From Chitinophagaceae bacterium (GTDB lineage Bacteria; Bacteroidota; Bacteroidia; Chitinophagales; Chitinophagaceae): DNA of 64,000 bases. Where the stretch lies: positions 248,001-312,000 of the forward strand of contig JAIEMP010000007.1 in NCBI GenBank assembly GCA_019752045.1, given 5' to 3'. The position numbers and the translations under genes were made by a program. Positions 26,294 through 34,666 of this stretch are shown here, piece after piece. The notes beneath the pieces were generated by a model that saw nothing but the letters and a program-made list of their open reading frames with translations, ran no database searches and was not told where the DNA came from. How positions within the stretch are numbered: the stretch's first letter is position 1; each line of letters starts with the position of its first letter.

Positions 26294-27556
26294 ATGATCT
26301 TCTTTTATAACATATTTCGGGTTGCTTACAAAACAGCCATCGGTTTGGCCGCCAACTGGAATCCCAAGGCGAGAAATTGGGTTGATGGCCGGAAAAACTG
26401 GCAGCTGGAATTAAAGACGAAATGGAATGCAGAGCCGGGAAAGCCGGTGATCTGGATGCATTGTGCTTCCCTCGGCGAATTTGAGCAGGGTCGTCCTGTT
26501 TTAGAAAATCTGAAATCTGAATTCCCAAATCTAAAATTGCTGCTTACTTTCTTTTCCCCTTCGGGTTATGAAGTGCGAAAGAATTACTTAGGTGCAGATC
26601 ATGTGATGTATCTGCCATTTGATTCTGCAGAGAATGCTACTGAGTTTCTTAATATCATTCAACCAACACTGGCCATTTTTGTGAAGTATGAATTCTGGCA
26701 TTATTACCTTGCTGAGTTGAAGAACCGAAAGATCGAAACCATTTTAGTGTCAGGTATTTTTCGCCCTTCTCAATCTTTTTTTCAATGGTGGGGAAGTTTT
26801 CATAGAAACATGCTGCACAACTTCTCACATCTGTTTGTACAAAATGCAGCTTCAAAAGAATTGTTAGATAAAATTGGATTGAGCAACAAAACAACTGTAG
26901 CCGGTGATACACGTTTTGACCGTGTAATCTCTGCTGTTGAGCAATGGCAACCTATTGAAATTGTTGATGCGTTTTGCGGAACGGATGCTGTTATGGTGGC
27001 AGGCAGCACATGGGCCGAAGATGAACACATTCTCGCTGAATGGATGAAGGAAAACAATTTGTACAAACTCATCATAGCGCCACATGAGATCAAAGCAGAA
27101 AACATCAATCGTTTAAAATTATTATTTCCCAACTCAATAAAGTTCTCCGAACTATCAACTCACCACTCACTCCCGATAGCTATCGGGACCAGCACTCACC
27201 GTGTTCTTATAATAGACAATATCGGCTACCTCTCCCGTTTGTACAAATACGCATCGGTTTGTTATGTTGGTGGTGGTTTTAACAAAAGCGGCCATCATAA
27301 TATTTTAGAAGCTGCTGTTTTTGGCAAGCCTGTTATCACCGGCCCTAATTTTGAAAAGTTTAAAGAAAGTGTTGATTTAAAAAAGCTCGGGGGAAGTTTT
27401 GCAATTAATAATACTACTGAGTTAAAAGAAGTAATGCTGCAAATGGATATTTCAACAGCCGGAACAATTGCAGAAAATTATGTAAAGGAACATGTAGGGG
27501 CAACCGCCGCTATACTCAACTGGATTCAGGAAAAGCGTCTTTTCACCAACGCATAA
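26294..27556 (+). CDS. waaA: 3-deoxy-D-manno-octulosonic acid (Kdo) transferase
   Basis: This 420-residue GT30 enzyme attaches Kdo to lipid A precursor. Seen are MIFFYNIFRVAYKTAIGLAA (membrane-associating N-terminus), the catalytic-base segment HCASLGEFEQGRPV, LTFFSPSGYEV, KYEFWHYYLAEL, SGIFRPSQSFF, and the C-terminal donor site YVGGGFNKSGHHNILEAAVFGKPVI. The frame could start at 26195, but those 33 residues are not family-like and include the promoter. An 18-bp palindrome (27171-27188) is translated within the loop before RVLIIDN. The 3' end overlaps the convergent unknown gene by 31 bp. Confidence 0.93.
   Translation: MIFFYNIFRVAYKTAIGLAANWNPKARNWVDGRKNWQLELKTKWNAEPGKPVIWMHCASLGEFEQGRPVLENLKSEFPNLKLLLTFFSPSGYEVRKNYLGADHVMYLPFDSAENATEFLNIIQPTLAIFVKYEFWHYYLAELKNRKIETILVSGIFRPSQSFFQWWGSFHRNMLHNFSHLFVQNAASKELLDKIGLSNKTTVAGDTRFDRVISAVEQWQPIEIVDAFCGTDAVMVAGSTWAEDEHILAEWMKENNLYKLIIAPHEIKAENINRLKLLFPNSIKFSELSTHHSLPIAIGTSTHRVLIIDNIGYLSRLYKYASVCYVGGGFNKSGHHNILEAAVFGKPVITGPNFEKFKESVDLKKLGGSFAINNTTELKEVMLQMDISTAGTIAENYVKEHVGATAAILNWIQEKRLFTNA
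27171..27188. repeat. Perfect 18-bp palindrome inside waaA, flanked by CACTCAC repeats
   Basis: TCCCGATAGCTATCGGGA is its own reverse complement. CACTCAC occurs immediately before it (27164-27170) and again at 27193-27199. It encodes part of a loop that seems longer than in other Kdo transferases. Confidence 0.75.
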
Positions 27557-28317
27557 AACTCCTGTGTTGCAGGGCGATCATTATCCCAACCTAATTTAAT
27601 TTTTAATTCACGCTCCATCCAGTATTGTGCTTCGGGATAGATAGAAAAATTATTGATGGTCTTAATGCTGCGTTCGTACATTACTTCATCGCCACGGAAC
27701 AATTCATTGATGAATACAAAACGATCGTTGATGCCGATAGCTTTTTTGAGATCCTTGATAGCGGATGACTCAGTTAACTTGTGCCCCACTTCTGTTTTCT
27801 GCTCATGCAGATGTTCATTAATAGAGCGGCCTTCAGCAGCAACCGCTTCGTTTAACTCTTTTGAACTTACCGGCTTTGGTGTTTCTTTATAATTTGGCTG
27901 ATGAATGAGTGTAGGCACTTCCGGCTCATCATCAAACAACAAAACAGGTTTGTGCTGCTGTTGCTGGGCCTGCAGTTTTTTGGCGAATTCCGCTTTTTGA
28001 TGAATTTCCTCCAGTTCTGCTTCCACTTCTTCTTCGTTTACCTGCAATACTTCCAGAATTTTTTCAGAAACATCGGCGTGTAAATCAGGAGTGATTTCAA
28101 CACGAGGAACTTCTTGTTGATCCGTCTCAGGCACATGAAATTTAGCAGCAGGTAATACAACAGCCACCCTGGCTGTACCTGCGTGTTCATTTTTTTGTTG
28201 AGCTGATTTTTGCAATTCGGCTTGCAGCATATTGCTGAGTACCAGCATTTGGGCTGCATCAGCATTGCGTTGTAAAGCCTGTTGTAATTGTTCAATCAGA
28301 GAAGCAATACGTTCCAT
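27526..28317 (-). CDS. Conserved protein of unknown function with acidic coiled-coil region
   Basis: I do not recognise a named family. The 263 residues fall into an N-terminal Gln/Ala-rich helical part ([16 protein letters not shown]), a highly acidic, Gln-rich middle (about 90-130, with [17 protein letters not shown] and a QQQQ run) that may form a coiled coil, and a compact C-terminal part (about 190-263) with [25 protein letters not shown] and LGWDND. The C-terminal part resembles a short conserved domain seen at the end of other hypothetical proteins of this phylum, from memory only. There is no signal peptide or membrane segment. It is divergent from tdk. Confidence 0.7.
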   Translation of the reverse strand: MERIASLIEQLQQALQRNADAAQMLVLSNMLQAELQKSAQQKNEHAGTARVAVVLPAAKFHVPETDQQEVPRVEITPDLHADVSEKILEVLQVNEEEVEAELEEIHQKAEFAKKLQAQQQQHKPVLLFDDEPEVPTLIHQPNYKETPKPVSSKELNEAVAAEGRSINEHLHEQKTEVGHKLTESSAIKDLKKAIGINDRFVFINELFRGDEVMYERSIKTINNFSIYPEAQYWMERELKIKLGWDNDRPATQEFYALVKRRFS

Positions 28318-28390
28318 GAATAGTCCTTACTTTTGGCGGTATTGGAAATTTGGAAGTAAGTTACAAACACTTTGCCATAAAATATTGATA

Positions 28391-28957
28391 ATGTTTATTG
28401 AACCGAATATAAGAGGTGACCGGAGAGGATGGATTGAGGTAATCTGCGGCTCCATGTTCAGCGGTAAAACCGAGGAACTGATCCGCCGTTTAAAACGTGC
28501 CCGTATTGCCAATCTGAAAGTGGAGATCTTTAAACCGGCTGTGGATGTACGTTATGATGAAGAGAAGATTGTTTCGCATGATGAAAATGCCATTCTTTCC
28601 ACCCCCATTGACAATTCACAAAAAATTTTATTGCTGGCTCAGGGTGTTGAGGTGATTGGTATTGATGAGGCACAGTTTTTTGATCCGGAGATCACCAATG
28701 TATGTGAACAACTCGCATTGAGTGGTGCAAGAGTCATTGTTGCCGGATTAGATATGGATTACAAAAAACAACCATTTGGGCAAATGCCCAACCTGCTGGC
28801 GGTGGCCGATTATATTACCAAGCTCCACGCCATTTGTGTGGTGTGCGGTAATATTGCCAACTATTCTTACCGGACATCTGCCGATGGTGGCCAGGTTGTA
28901 TTGGGCGAAAAAGATAAGTACGAACCGAGATGCAGGCATTGCTATCATCATAAATAA
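28391..28957 (+). CDS. tdk: Thymidine kinase (type II)
   Basis: This 188-residue enzyme phosphorylates thymidine in nucleotide salvage. Seen are the P-loop [14 protein letters not shown], the DEAQFF motif (Walker B), [15 protein letters not shown] (lasso and substrate site), and zinc-binding CVVC and CRHC pairs. The reading frame runs upstream to 28232, but those residues overlap the divergent gene and are not family-like; the ATG at 28391 gives the standard length. Confidence 0.95.
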   Translation: MFIEPNIRGDRRGWIEVICGSMFSGKTEELIRRLKRARIANLKVEIFKPAVDVRYDEEKIVSHDENAILSTPIDNSQKILLLAQGVEVIGIDEAQFFDPEITNVCEQLALSGARVIVAGLDMDYKKQPFGQMPNLLAVADYITKLHAICVVCGNIANYSYRTSADGGQVVLGEKDKYEPRCRHCYHHK

Positions 28958-28985
28958 ATACAGGCATTTTGTATAACTTTATAGT

Positions 28986-29204
28986 ATGGATGCAGTACGT
29001 AAAATAATTGAACACTCATCAAACCCGCTACAGATTGATTTACCGGTGGGTTACGAGAATAAAAAACTGGAAGTAATTGTACTTGCAATTGAAGAAAAAT
29101 CTGATACAACTATTAAATACGACTTTAGTGATGTAGCCGGCATGCTGGAATGGAAGGGAAATGCACTGGAAGAGCAAAAGAAACTTCGCAATGAGTGGGA
29201 ATAA
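28986..29204 (+). CDS. vapB: Antitoxin of a VapBC-type toxin-antitoxin pair
   Basis: This 72-residue protein sits directly upstream of a PIN-domain toxin, and its last 14 nt overlap the toxin start. The N-terminal half (LQIDLPVGYENKKLEVIVLAI) resembles the strand region of small DNA-binding antitoxins (DUF2281-like), and the C-terminal half (SDVAGMLEWKG, then EEQKKLRNEWE) is the type that wraps the toxin. The assignment rests mainly on size, order and overlap. Such antitoxins usually repress their own promoter. Confidence 0.75.
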   Translation: MDAVRKIIEHSSNPLQIDLPVGYENKKLEVIVLAIEEKSDTTIKYDFSDVAGMLEWKGNALEEQKKLRNEWE

Positions 29205-29568
29205 GTATCTACTTGACACAAATGCGATTATTGCCTTATTGCAGGGTAATGAGGTAATCATCAGAGAACTTCAAAATGCTATAGTTGTAAGTATTTCAAT
29301 CATCTCCTATATTGAGTTTCTTTCTTACCCTTCCCTTTCCCAAAAAGACAAATCAACTTTCAAAAAATTTGTTGAGAAAGTTGAAATGATTGGTTTAAAC
29401 GGCAGCGATCCATCATTTCTTGAATCTATCGCAGAACTAAAAATTCAAACCGGCTTAAAACTACCGGATATAATCATTGCAGCTACTGCAATATACTCCG
29501 ATTCCATTTTGGTTTCTAATGACAAAGAATTTCAGAAATTGACAAGGGTGAGTTTATTTACATTTTAA
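29191..29568 (+). CDS. vapC: PIN-domain ribonuclease toxin VapC
   Basis: This 125-residue PIN-domain protein has the acidic residues of the active site: YLLDTNAIIALL (first Asp), ISIISYIEFLSYP (Glu), LPDIIIAATAI (Asp) and LVSNDKEFQKL (Asp). VapC toxins cleave tRNA or rRNA when free of VapB; the target here is unknown. The ATG at 29191 lies inside the vapB 3' end, giving translational coupling; a start at 29161 would add ten unlikely residues. Three nucleotides after its stop begins a copy of the ccmB 5' end. Confidence 0.88.
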   Translation: MSGNKYLLDTNAIIALLQGNEVIIRELQNAIVVSISIISYIEFLSYPSLSQKDKSTFKKFVEKVEMIGLNGSDPSFLESIAELKIQTGLKLPDIIIAATAIYSDSILVSNDKEFQKLTRVSLFTF

Positions 29569-29571
29569 TTT

Positions 29572-29648
29572 ATAACCTTAGCTTCAACAAAAAAAATAGT
29601 TGAACTATTTAAAAAAGACCTGCTGCGTGAAATAAGACAGCAGTATAT
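29572..29648 (+). pseudogene. 5' fragment of ccmB (direct-repeat copy 1)
   Basis: This segment matches 34990-35065, the 5' part of ccmB. Over a 66-bp core I count 7 mismatches, about 89% identity. In the ccmB frame it encodes a KDLLREIRQQY stretch (KDLLLEIRQQY in the other copy), then diverges and meets a stop at about 29680. No start codon is present. The rest of the 247-bp gap before the next gene's end shows nothing else I can recognise. Confidence 0.8.
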
Positions 29649-29815
29649 ACTGTTGCCTTTTATTGTCATTATCCCACTCTGATATAATGAGTCAGTGTAT
29701 TTACTTTAGTTCCAAAATTGAATAGGACTAGGAACTTTTGACTTATTAATTTTAACTCTTACCAGCTTTAGACTCAAGAAGCTTACTGTGTTACTCACCA
29801 TTAATTGGGCAAATC

Positions 29816-30415
29816 TCAATTATAGTAAACAGGATTCTCTATGAGTTTACCAGTTTCAGCGTAATAAATATGTGTAACTCCTCTTTCAATATTACCCTTA
29901 ATAATTTGCCTGTAAAAATAGTTGGTTATCATATCTGAGTTTATCATTTGCAGGCCACAATCGCTTCTTACAACACTACGTGGTACACGTTTACGTTCAT
30001 GGATGCGGCCAAAATAAAAACTGTATGGTCTTTTAAGAGGTTTTAATTCCAGTAGCGTATCGCAACTTGAAGTAATTATTCCTTTTCTCGATAGCTGCTC
30101 AAATTTTACACGCAATTTTAAAGATTGGTTTTTAGGTTTCACAATGCGCAACATAACGTATTGATCTATTTCATTGGGCATACGGTTAATAAGTTTTGTT
30201 TGTAGCACAACAGAGTCGCCTTTAGGGAAATATACAGTTGTACTTCCTCTATAAGATATGCTGTGTGGGTAGTTTGGAAGAAATGACTCCTTATAATCTA
30301 TTCCAAAATAATCAATTATGTAAACAGTATCATGATTTGGAATAGTATGCTGTGCTTTAGAATCGCTTTTACATATAAAAAGAAATATTATGAAGATGCT
30401 GTACACTCTATTCAT
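29816..30415 (-). CDS. Small exported protein of unknown family, paralogue 1 of 3
   Basis: This protein of about 199 residues has a probable signal peptide (MNRVYSIFIIFLFICKSDSKA, then Q). I know no family. It shares with the gene at 31072-31629 the order DTVYIIDYF, YRGSTTVYFPKGDS, LQTKLINRMP, RIVKPKNQSLKLRVK, a RPYSFYFG segment, and the C-terminal GVTHIYYAETGKLIEN plus PVYYN. It has no lipobox and no T9SS sorting domain, so it is probably periplasmic or on the outer membrane inner face. The ATG at 30499 would add 28 residues before the leader and is rejected. It is last in a leftward block of five exported proteins. Confidence 0.7.
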   Translation of the reverse strand: MNRVYSIFIIFLFICKSDSKAQHTIPNHDTVYIIDYFGIDYKESFLPNYPHSISYRGSTTVYFPKGDSVVLQTKLINRMPNEIDQYVMLRIVKPKNQSLKLRVKFEQLSRKGIITSSCDTLLELKPLKRPYSFYFGRIHERKRVPRSVVRSDCGLQMINSDMITNYFYRQIIKGNIERGVTHIYYAETGKLIENPVYYN

Positions 30416-30506
30416 AAAATTTTGCTTATTTAATCCTAAAGAATGGTGCGTTATGATGGCTTTAATGGATGGTGCCTTGTACAAATAAGTAATATGCATT
30501 TAATTA

Positions 30507-31061
30507 TTAATAAGGAAGATATTTCATGAGTTTATTATTTTTGTAATCATATTGCCATAAATAAAACCGCTCAAACTCTGCAATTAGATCTTTAAAAATC
30601 TGTCGTGATGACTGGTCTGAATTAAACACCTTTAAGTTGGAGCAAGGGTTTTGAGGTTTAAACCAGCCCCTGTGTTCAATATAGAAATAATAGGCCGGGG
30701 GATTTTTTTTTGTTTTTTTTAAAGTAAGTAAAGTATCACAGTAAAGCTCTATACGATTATATTTCTCCCACACCCTTACTTTGATTTTTTTGGGCGATTG
30801 ATTGGAAGGTACAATCACCTCAACCCCTTCAAAATAAGACTCAACATAATCAAACATTCTCCGCTTTCTGTCTGCTTTTAAAATCAACGAATCAGTTTCA
30901 TTAAAGTAAACAACCGTTCGGCCTGTGTATGATTTTTGATTGCTGCTGATTTGTACAAAATCAAACAGGTAAATAGTGTCTTGCTGAGTAACCGTTTGTG
31001 AAATCAGGCCTTTTGAAAAAAGCAAACAAATAAGTAATAAAAATACCCTCATTCTTTTCAA
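30507..31061 (-). CDS. Small exported protein of unknown family, paralogue 2 of 3 (divergent)
   Basis: This 184-residue protein has a signal peptide (MKRMRVFLLLICLLFSKGLIS, then Q). The core follows its two neighbours: DTIYLFDF, YTGRTVVYFNETDSLIL, VEVIVPSNQSPKKIKVRV, CDTLLTLKK, PAYYFYIEHRG and LKVFNSD. The C-terminus (LWQYDYKNNKLMKYLPY) replaces the THIY-AETG end of the other two. It lies 10 nt downstream of paralogue 3. Function unknown. Confidence 0.7.
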   Translation of the reverse strand: MKRMRVFLLLICLLFSKGLISQTVTQQDTIYLFDFVQISSNQKSYTGRTVVYFNETDSLILKADRKRRMFDYVESYFEGVEVIVPSNQSPKKIKVRVWEKYNRIELYCDTLLTLKKTKKNPPAYYFYIEHRGWFKPQNPCSNLKVFNSDQSSRQIFKDLIAEFERFYLWQYDYKNNKLMKYLPY

Positions 31062-31071
31062 TTAATTACAA

Positions 31072-31629
31072 TCAATTATAATAAACAGTATTTTCTATGA
31101 GTTCACCGGTTTCAGCATCATAAATATGTGTAACTCCTTTTTCAATATTATCTCTCACAATTCTCCGTAAGTGTGAACGTAAAATAGAATCAGAATTATA
31201 AAGCGTAATCATGCAGTTATTCTTCTTATTTTTAGAACAAGAACCTCGCAATATCATTCCATAATAAATAGAAGGCCTTCGGTTGGTAGGTTTAAGCACT
31301 ATTTCAGTATCGCCATAAAAAATAGTTTTTCCTCGTTTCACTGATAGTTTTACTCTTATTTTTAATTCAGTTTTTTTTGGAACTACAATACGTACCATAT
31401 GATATTGCTCAACTTCCCGTGGCATGATATTAATCGTTTTGGTTTGAAGTTTCAAAGAATCTCCCGATGGAAAATAAATGATTGTTGCGCCTTTGTATAC
31501 TACCGTTCCAGAATGAGAAATATCAAAATAATCAAGTAAATAAATTGTATCTGTTTCTAACTCTTCCTTTTGTTGGGATTTGACTTCTATACTCAAAGCA
31601 AGAAATATGAAAACAAAAAAAATCTGCAT
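31072..31629 (-). CDS. Small exported protein of unknown family, paralogue 3 of 3
   Basis: This 185-residue protein begins with a short signal peptide (MQIFFVFIFLALSIEVKS, then Q). It is closest to the gene at 29816-30415, with DTIYLLDYFDI, YKGATIIYFPSGDSLKL, RIVVPKKTELKIRVK, RPSIYYG, and the C-terminal GVTHIYDAETGELIEN plus TVYYN. It lies 15 nt after the small lipoprotein gene, so it is probably in the same transcript. Function unknown. Confidence 0.72.
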   Translation of the reverse strand: MQIFFVFIFLALSIEVKSQQKEELETDTIYLLDYFDISHSGTVVYKGATIIYFPSGDSLKLQTKTINIMPREVEQYHMVRIVVPKKTELKIRVKLSVKRGKTIFYGDTEIVLKPTNRRPSIYYGMILRGSCSKNKKNNCMITLYNSDSILRSHLRRIVRDNIEKGVTHIYDAETGELIENTVYYN

Positions 31630-31644
31630 GAATGATATATATTT

Positions 31645-32259
31645 TTATTCAACTTTAAAAAAATAATGAGTTTCTCTAATAGAGAGCCCAGCATTAAAAG
31701 GATATGCTCTGAACAATTCCTCATTTTGAGAAATATTCTTTAATGCAGGAATAAAATCAATATAATTACATGAGTTATCTAATCCTGTTGACGGCCCATG
31801 CTCAAGCATATACACTCCCTTAGACTTGAGTATTACCATAATTTTTACCAGAAACGACTCAGAATCATTGGCAAACCTTACAATTACATTCCCTTTTACA
31901 CCGTTTATATTTTCAACACGAAACCTCTCTGATCTCATTGGTATAATGTCCACAAAATTTAGTCCGTTATCGTAACCTCCAGGAGGTCTTGTAATTGAGT
32001 CCACTCGTGCAAGATTGATAATAAAATCAGAGATGTTTTTTGTTTTTTTAATATTAATATTTTCCCCGTTTCGTTGATTAATGTTGGTAAAACTAGAACT
32101 AACGTTCCAGTATAAAGTGTCACCAGTCTTAAATGTCTTCGTTTCAGGAAAAACATACAAGTAACTATTAACGGTTTTGTAGTTCGTTAAACAATTTTTT
32201 TTGCACCCTGTAATAAAACAGGCTAACAATAAAATACTTGTAAAACATTTATAACGCAT
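31645..32259 (-). CDS. Small lipoprotein of unknown function
   Basis: This 204-residue protein has a lipoprotein signal peptide ending FITGC (Cys at about residue 19) followed by KKN, without an early acidic run. The mature part is beta-rich, with LYVFPETKTFKTGDTLYWNVS near the N-terminus, a pattern seen in Ig-like surface proteins, but I assign no family. It starts 2 nt after the stop of the large lipoprotein gene, so the two are almost certainly co-translated. Base composition is AT-rich compared with the housekeeping genes nearby. Confidence 0.75.
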   Translation of the reverse strand: MRYKCFTSILLLACFITGCKKNCLTNYKTVNSYLYVFPETKTFKTGDTLYWNVSSSFTNINQRNGENINIKKTKNISDFIINLARVDSITRPPGGYDNGLNFVDIIPMRSERFRVENINGVKGNVIVRFANDSESFLVKIMVILKSKGVYMLEHGPSTGLDNSCNYIDFIPALKNISQNEELFRAYPFNAGLSIRETHYFFKVE

Positions 32260-32261
32260 AT

Positions 32262-34532
32262 TTATTGAACTTGATAGGCACTAAATAGTTGGTTAATTTG
32301 AGTAGCATAAGATGGATTATAGTATAGAATTTTACTTTTAAATTCTGGCCAAGTTTCAGTCGCTGTATAAGGTGGTATCCCATCGGGAGCAGTAATAGAC
32401 TTAAACATGTCGCTAATTTTTGTACCCTGTACTTGATCAAATACAACAGGATTGAAACTACCAAAAACCGGATCTGAATTTGCATCATTAAGGTCATTAA
32501 AAATGCCTACTCTTTCATATTTAAATAAATCTACTTGTACGTTTGGTCGCCAATTTTCTAAAAATATCTGATGCCCTGTATTCGAGTTACTAGAATTAAC
32601 CCAATTACCATATTGATCTTTTACTGAGTTATTTGTACCAATGTACCACCTATCACAGAGAATATGACTGTAGTATATTGAGAACCCCTTAGTAATATGA
32701 AAAAAACTCCGTTCAGGTGCAGTTAAGCTATAATATAATGAAAGACCCAGATTTGTAGCTATTGTTGTATAAGTTGTCCAGTCAGTAAATGCTGAATTTT
32801 CTGGCAACTTTTCTTTTTTTAAATACTCATTGAGATTATACATTCCCTCAGCATTAATTAATCCGCTACCAAGATCTATCCACTTTTCTTTTGCTTTAAA
32901 ATAATGTTTCCATTTCAACTCATTGGTTGTTCCTTTTAATACCCCACATTCTAAATAAACTTCAAAAAGCTTTTGATGTGTAATATTTGACCTTTGATTT
33001 ACCCAATTTGTATTGTAATTATATATAATGTCTGGTTTTTGCCCATCAAATACCAATCCAAGTAAAGTAGCAGCTAAACTCCCAACTTTTTGCATGGCAG
33101 CATACATTGCAATTTTACCAGTAATAATTAAATAATCCACTCCTGAACGATTCTTTGCAATATAATTCGACAAGGTCAGGTCTGTCATTGGTTCACGTCC
33201 AAGCTTTATTCCCCATCTGCTTAAGTATACTACTAAACGATGCCCGGAAAAATGTTTCACTTCTCTTAGAGTTGATGCAATTAACTCTTGTTGATATCTT
33301 GCATCCAACGCATGGGAGGCCAGCCAGTACATATGCCCTCTGCTATTGATATTACTATTTTCTGAGACTCTAATATTTAGTTGGTTCATTACACCAACTC
33401 CGTAAGTGCCGCCATAACGCTGCCTTACGGTTAGCAGTGAAAGTCTTATTCTGCTTTGTAATCGTAACGGTTTTACATTAACCGTACTTGATGTTCTGTA
33501 CTTGATAATTATTTTAACGGGACCCGGAAAATTTCGTCCCATCACAAAGAAACCATTGTTATCAGTATAAGCTCTGGCAGTTTTTCTGCCTCTTTTGGCA
33601 ATCACTTCTACACCTCTTAAAGGCCTGTCAATATTTGCAACATTGTCCTGATAACGAATGTAACCGCTTGGCGTATTAGCAGGTGCAGGCCCTGGTGTAG
33701 GTGGCTGCCATCCCCCGGGAGGTGGCGGAGGGGGAGGTATAATACAATCAGGATCGGGAGGTATACAATCCAGATTTTCAGGATTTGGAAAACATTCACA
33801 GTTGTTTTGATTTACTAATTGTGAATTGTTTTCAATACGTGTCATCATAATTGCGGGCTCTGTATTATTAATTCTATAGCTGCTATATTGCGCCCCTGCA
33901 GCAATACTTTCTGCTAAAGCCTCAAGAACAGGATCGTCATGTGGGAAATGAAGATCTTCAAGAATTACATACGGAACTCCCGTTGGAAACTGAAAATTAT
34001 TAGGAACAACTGCAAAGAAATCGGGCATATCCTCCGTTCCTTTACCTGGTTGCTGATAAAAATCTCCATCCTGTAAAACTTCGTAATCCATTGGATAATC
34101 AAAAATTTCAACTTCCAGTGAATCTTCAAGTAACGTTAATTGAGTTTCATTGGTTGGACTAAATCGAACATAATAATGCGTAACGGGTAACGTAACAAGA
34201 TTTACGGAATAGTAAATGTTATACGTTTCAACCATATTGGGAATTGAATATGGGTTTGGCAACTGCATACCTAACAGCATCGGTACTTCATCAGTGTATT
34301 CAGGGTCAGATGGATTTCCGGCATTTGCGCTTAACATTTCAATTGAAGAAGTATTCGTATTTCTTTCCGTAGCCATATCAGCAATTTTCCTGTTTTGTAC
34401 AAAAAAATCACTTTCAAGTATTTTCTGTATTTCAGCTGCAGGATTAACGGATGCAGGATTTAGTTGTTGTTTTTCCAGCTCGTTCTTTTTACAACTGTAA
34501 AGTACAAGCGTAAGAAAAAAAATGGTTAACAA
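32262..34532 (-). CDS. Large lipoprotein with carboxypeptidase-regulatory-like domain; start probably phase-variable
   Basis: The uninterrupted frame has 756 residues and opens with a TTG at 34532, just before a hydrophobic stretch and lipobox LYSC (Cys14 in this numbering). A TTG start gives no positively charged n-region. An ATG at 34581 lies upstream but is out of frame because of a 10-base C run; with 9 or 12 C it would read MKITPPHKLSVTIIKQLL into the frame, a proper lipoprotein leader. Domains: an unknown N-terminal region (30-245), a Cys- and Pro-rich linker (246-285, with seven consecutive Pro), a transthyretin-like/carboxypeptidase regulatory domain (288-346, with YTDNNGFF), and an unknown C-terminal 400 residues. 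I see no catalytic motif. It heads the leftward block of five exported proteins. Confidence 0.7.
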   Translation of the reverse strand: MLTIFFLTLVLYSCKKNELEKQQLNPASVNPAAEIQKILESDFFVQNRKIADMATERNTNTSSIEMLSANAGNPSDPEYTDEVPMLLGMQLPNPYSIPNMVETYNIYYSVNLVTLPVTHYYVRFSPTNETQLTLLEDSLEVEIFDYPMDYEVLQDGDFYQQPGKGTEDMPDFFAVVPNNFQFPTGVPYVILEDLHFPHDDPVLEALAESIAAGAQYSSYRINNTEPAIMMTRIENNSQLVNQNNCECFPNPENLDCIPPDPDCIIPPPPPPPGGWQPPTPGPAPANTPSGYIRYQDNVANIDRPLRGVEVIAKRGRKTARAYTDNNGFFVMGRNFPGPVKIIIKYRTSSTVNVKPLRLQSRIRLSLLTVRQRYGGTYGVGVMNQLNIRVSENSNINSRGHMYWLASHALDARYQQELIASTLREVKHFSGHRLVVYLSRWGIKLGREPMTDLTLSNYIAKNRSGVDYLIITGKIAMYAAMQKVGSLAATLLGLVFDGQKPDIIYNYNTNWVNQRSNITHQKLFEVYLECGVLKGTTNELKWKHYFKAKEKWIDLGSGLINAEGMYNLNEYLKKEKLPENSAFTDWTTYTTIATNLGLSLYYSLTAPERSFFHITKGFSIYYSHILCDRWYIGTNNSVKDQYGNWVNSSNSNTGHQIFLENWRPNVQVDLFKYERVGIFNDLNDANSDPVFGSFNPVVFDQVQGTKISDMFKSITAPDGIPPYTATETWPEFKSKILYYNPSYATQINQLFSAYQVQ

Positions 34533-34561
34533 TTGTTTAATGATTGTTACTGATAGTTTGT

Positions 34562-34571
34562 GGGGGGGGGG
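34562..34571. repeat. Run of 10 G (C on the coding strand) at the start of the large lipoprotein gene
   Basis: A homopolymer of ten G on the plus strand lies 7 nt downstream of the candidate ATG (34581) and 29 nt upstream of the in-frame TTG. Runs of this length in coding starts are prone to slippage. As sequenced, the ATG frame ends at a stop after 14 codons. Confidence 0.9.
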
Positions 34572-34611
34572 TAATTTTCATATCGATTTTTTAAGTTAAT
34601 TTGGAAAAATG

Positions 34612-34642
34612 CAAACGAAAATTATCTCACTTTATCAACAAA
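34612..34642 (-). promoter_or_regulatory. Candidate promoter of the exported-protein block
   Basis: Read leftward: TTTG, exactly 19 nt, then TTCGTTTG, which differs from TAnnTTTG by one base. It lies 31 nt upstream of the candidate ATG at 34581, placing that ATG and the C run inside the transcript. Confidence 0.6.
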
Positions 34643-34666
34643 AAATGTGAAAGAAAGGTTGTTTTG

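Noticed and set aside
28232-28390. 53-residue extension of thymidine kinase
   Set aside because: It overlaps the divergent gene and has no family resemblance.
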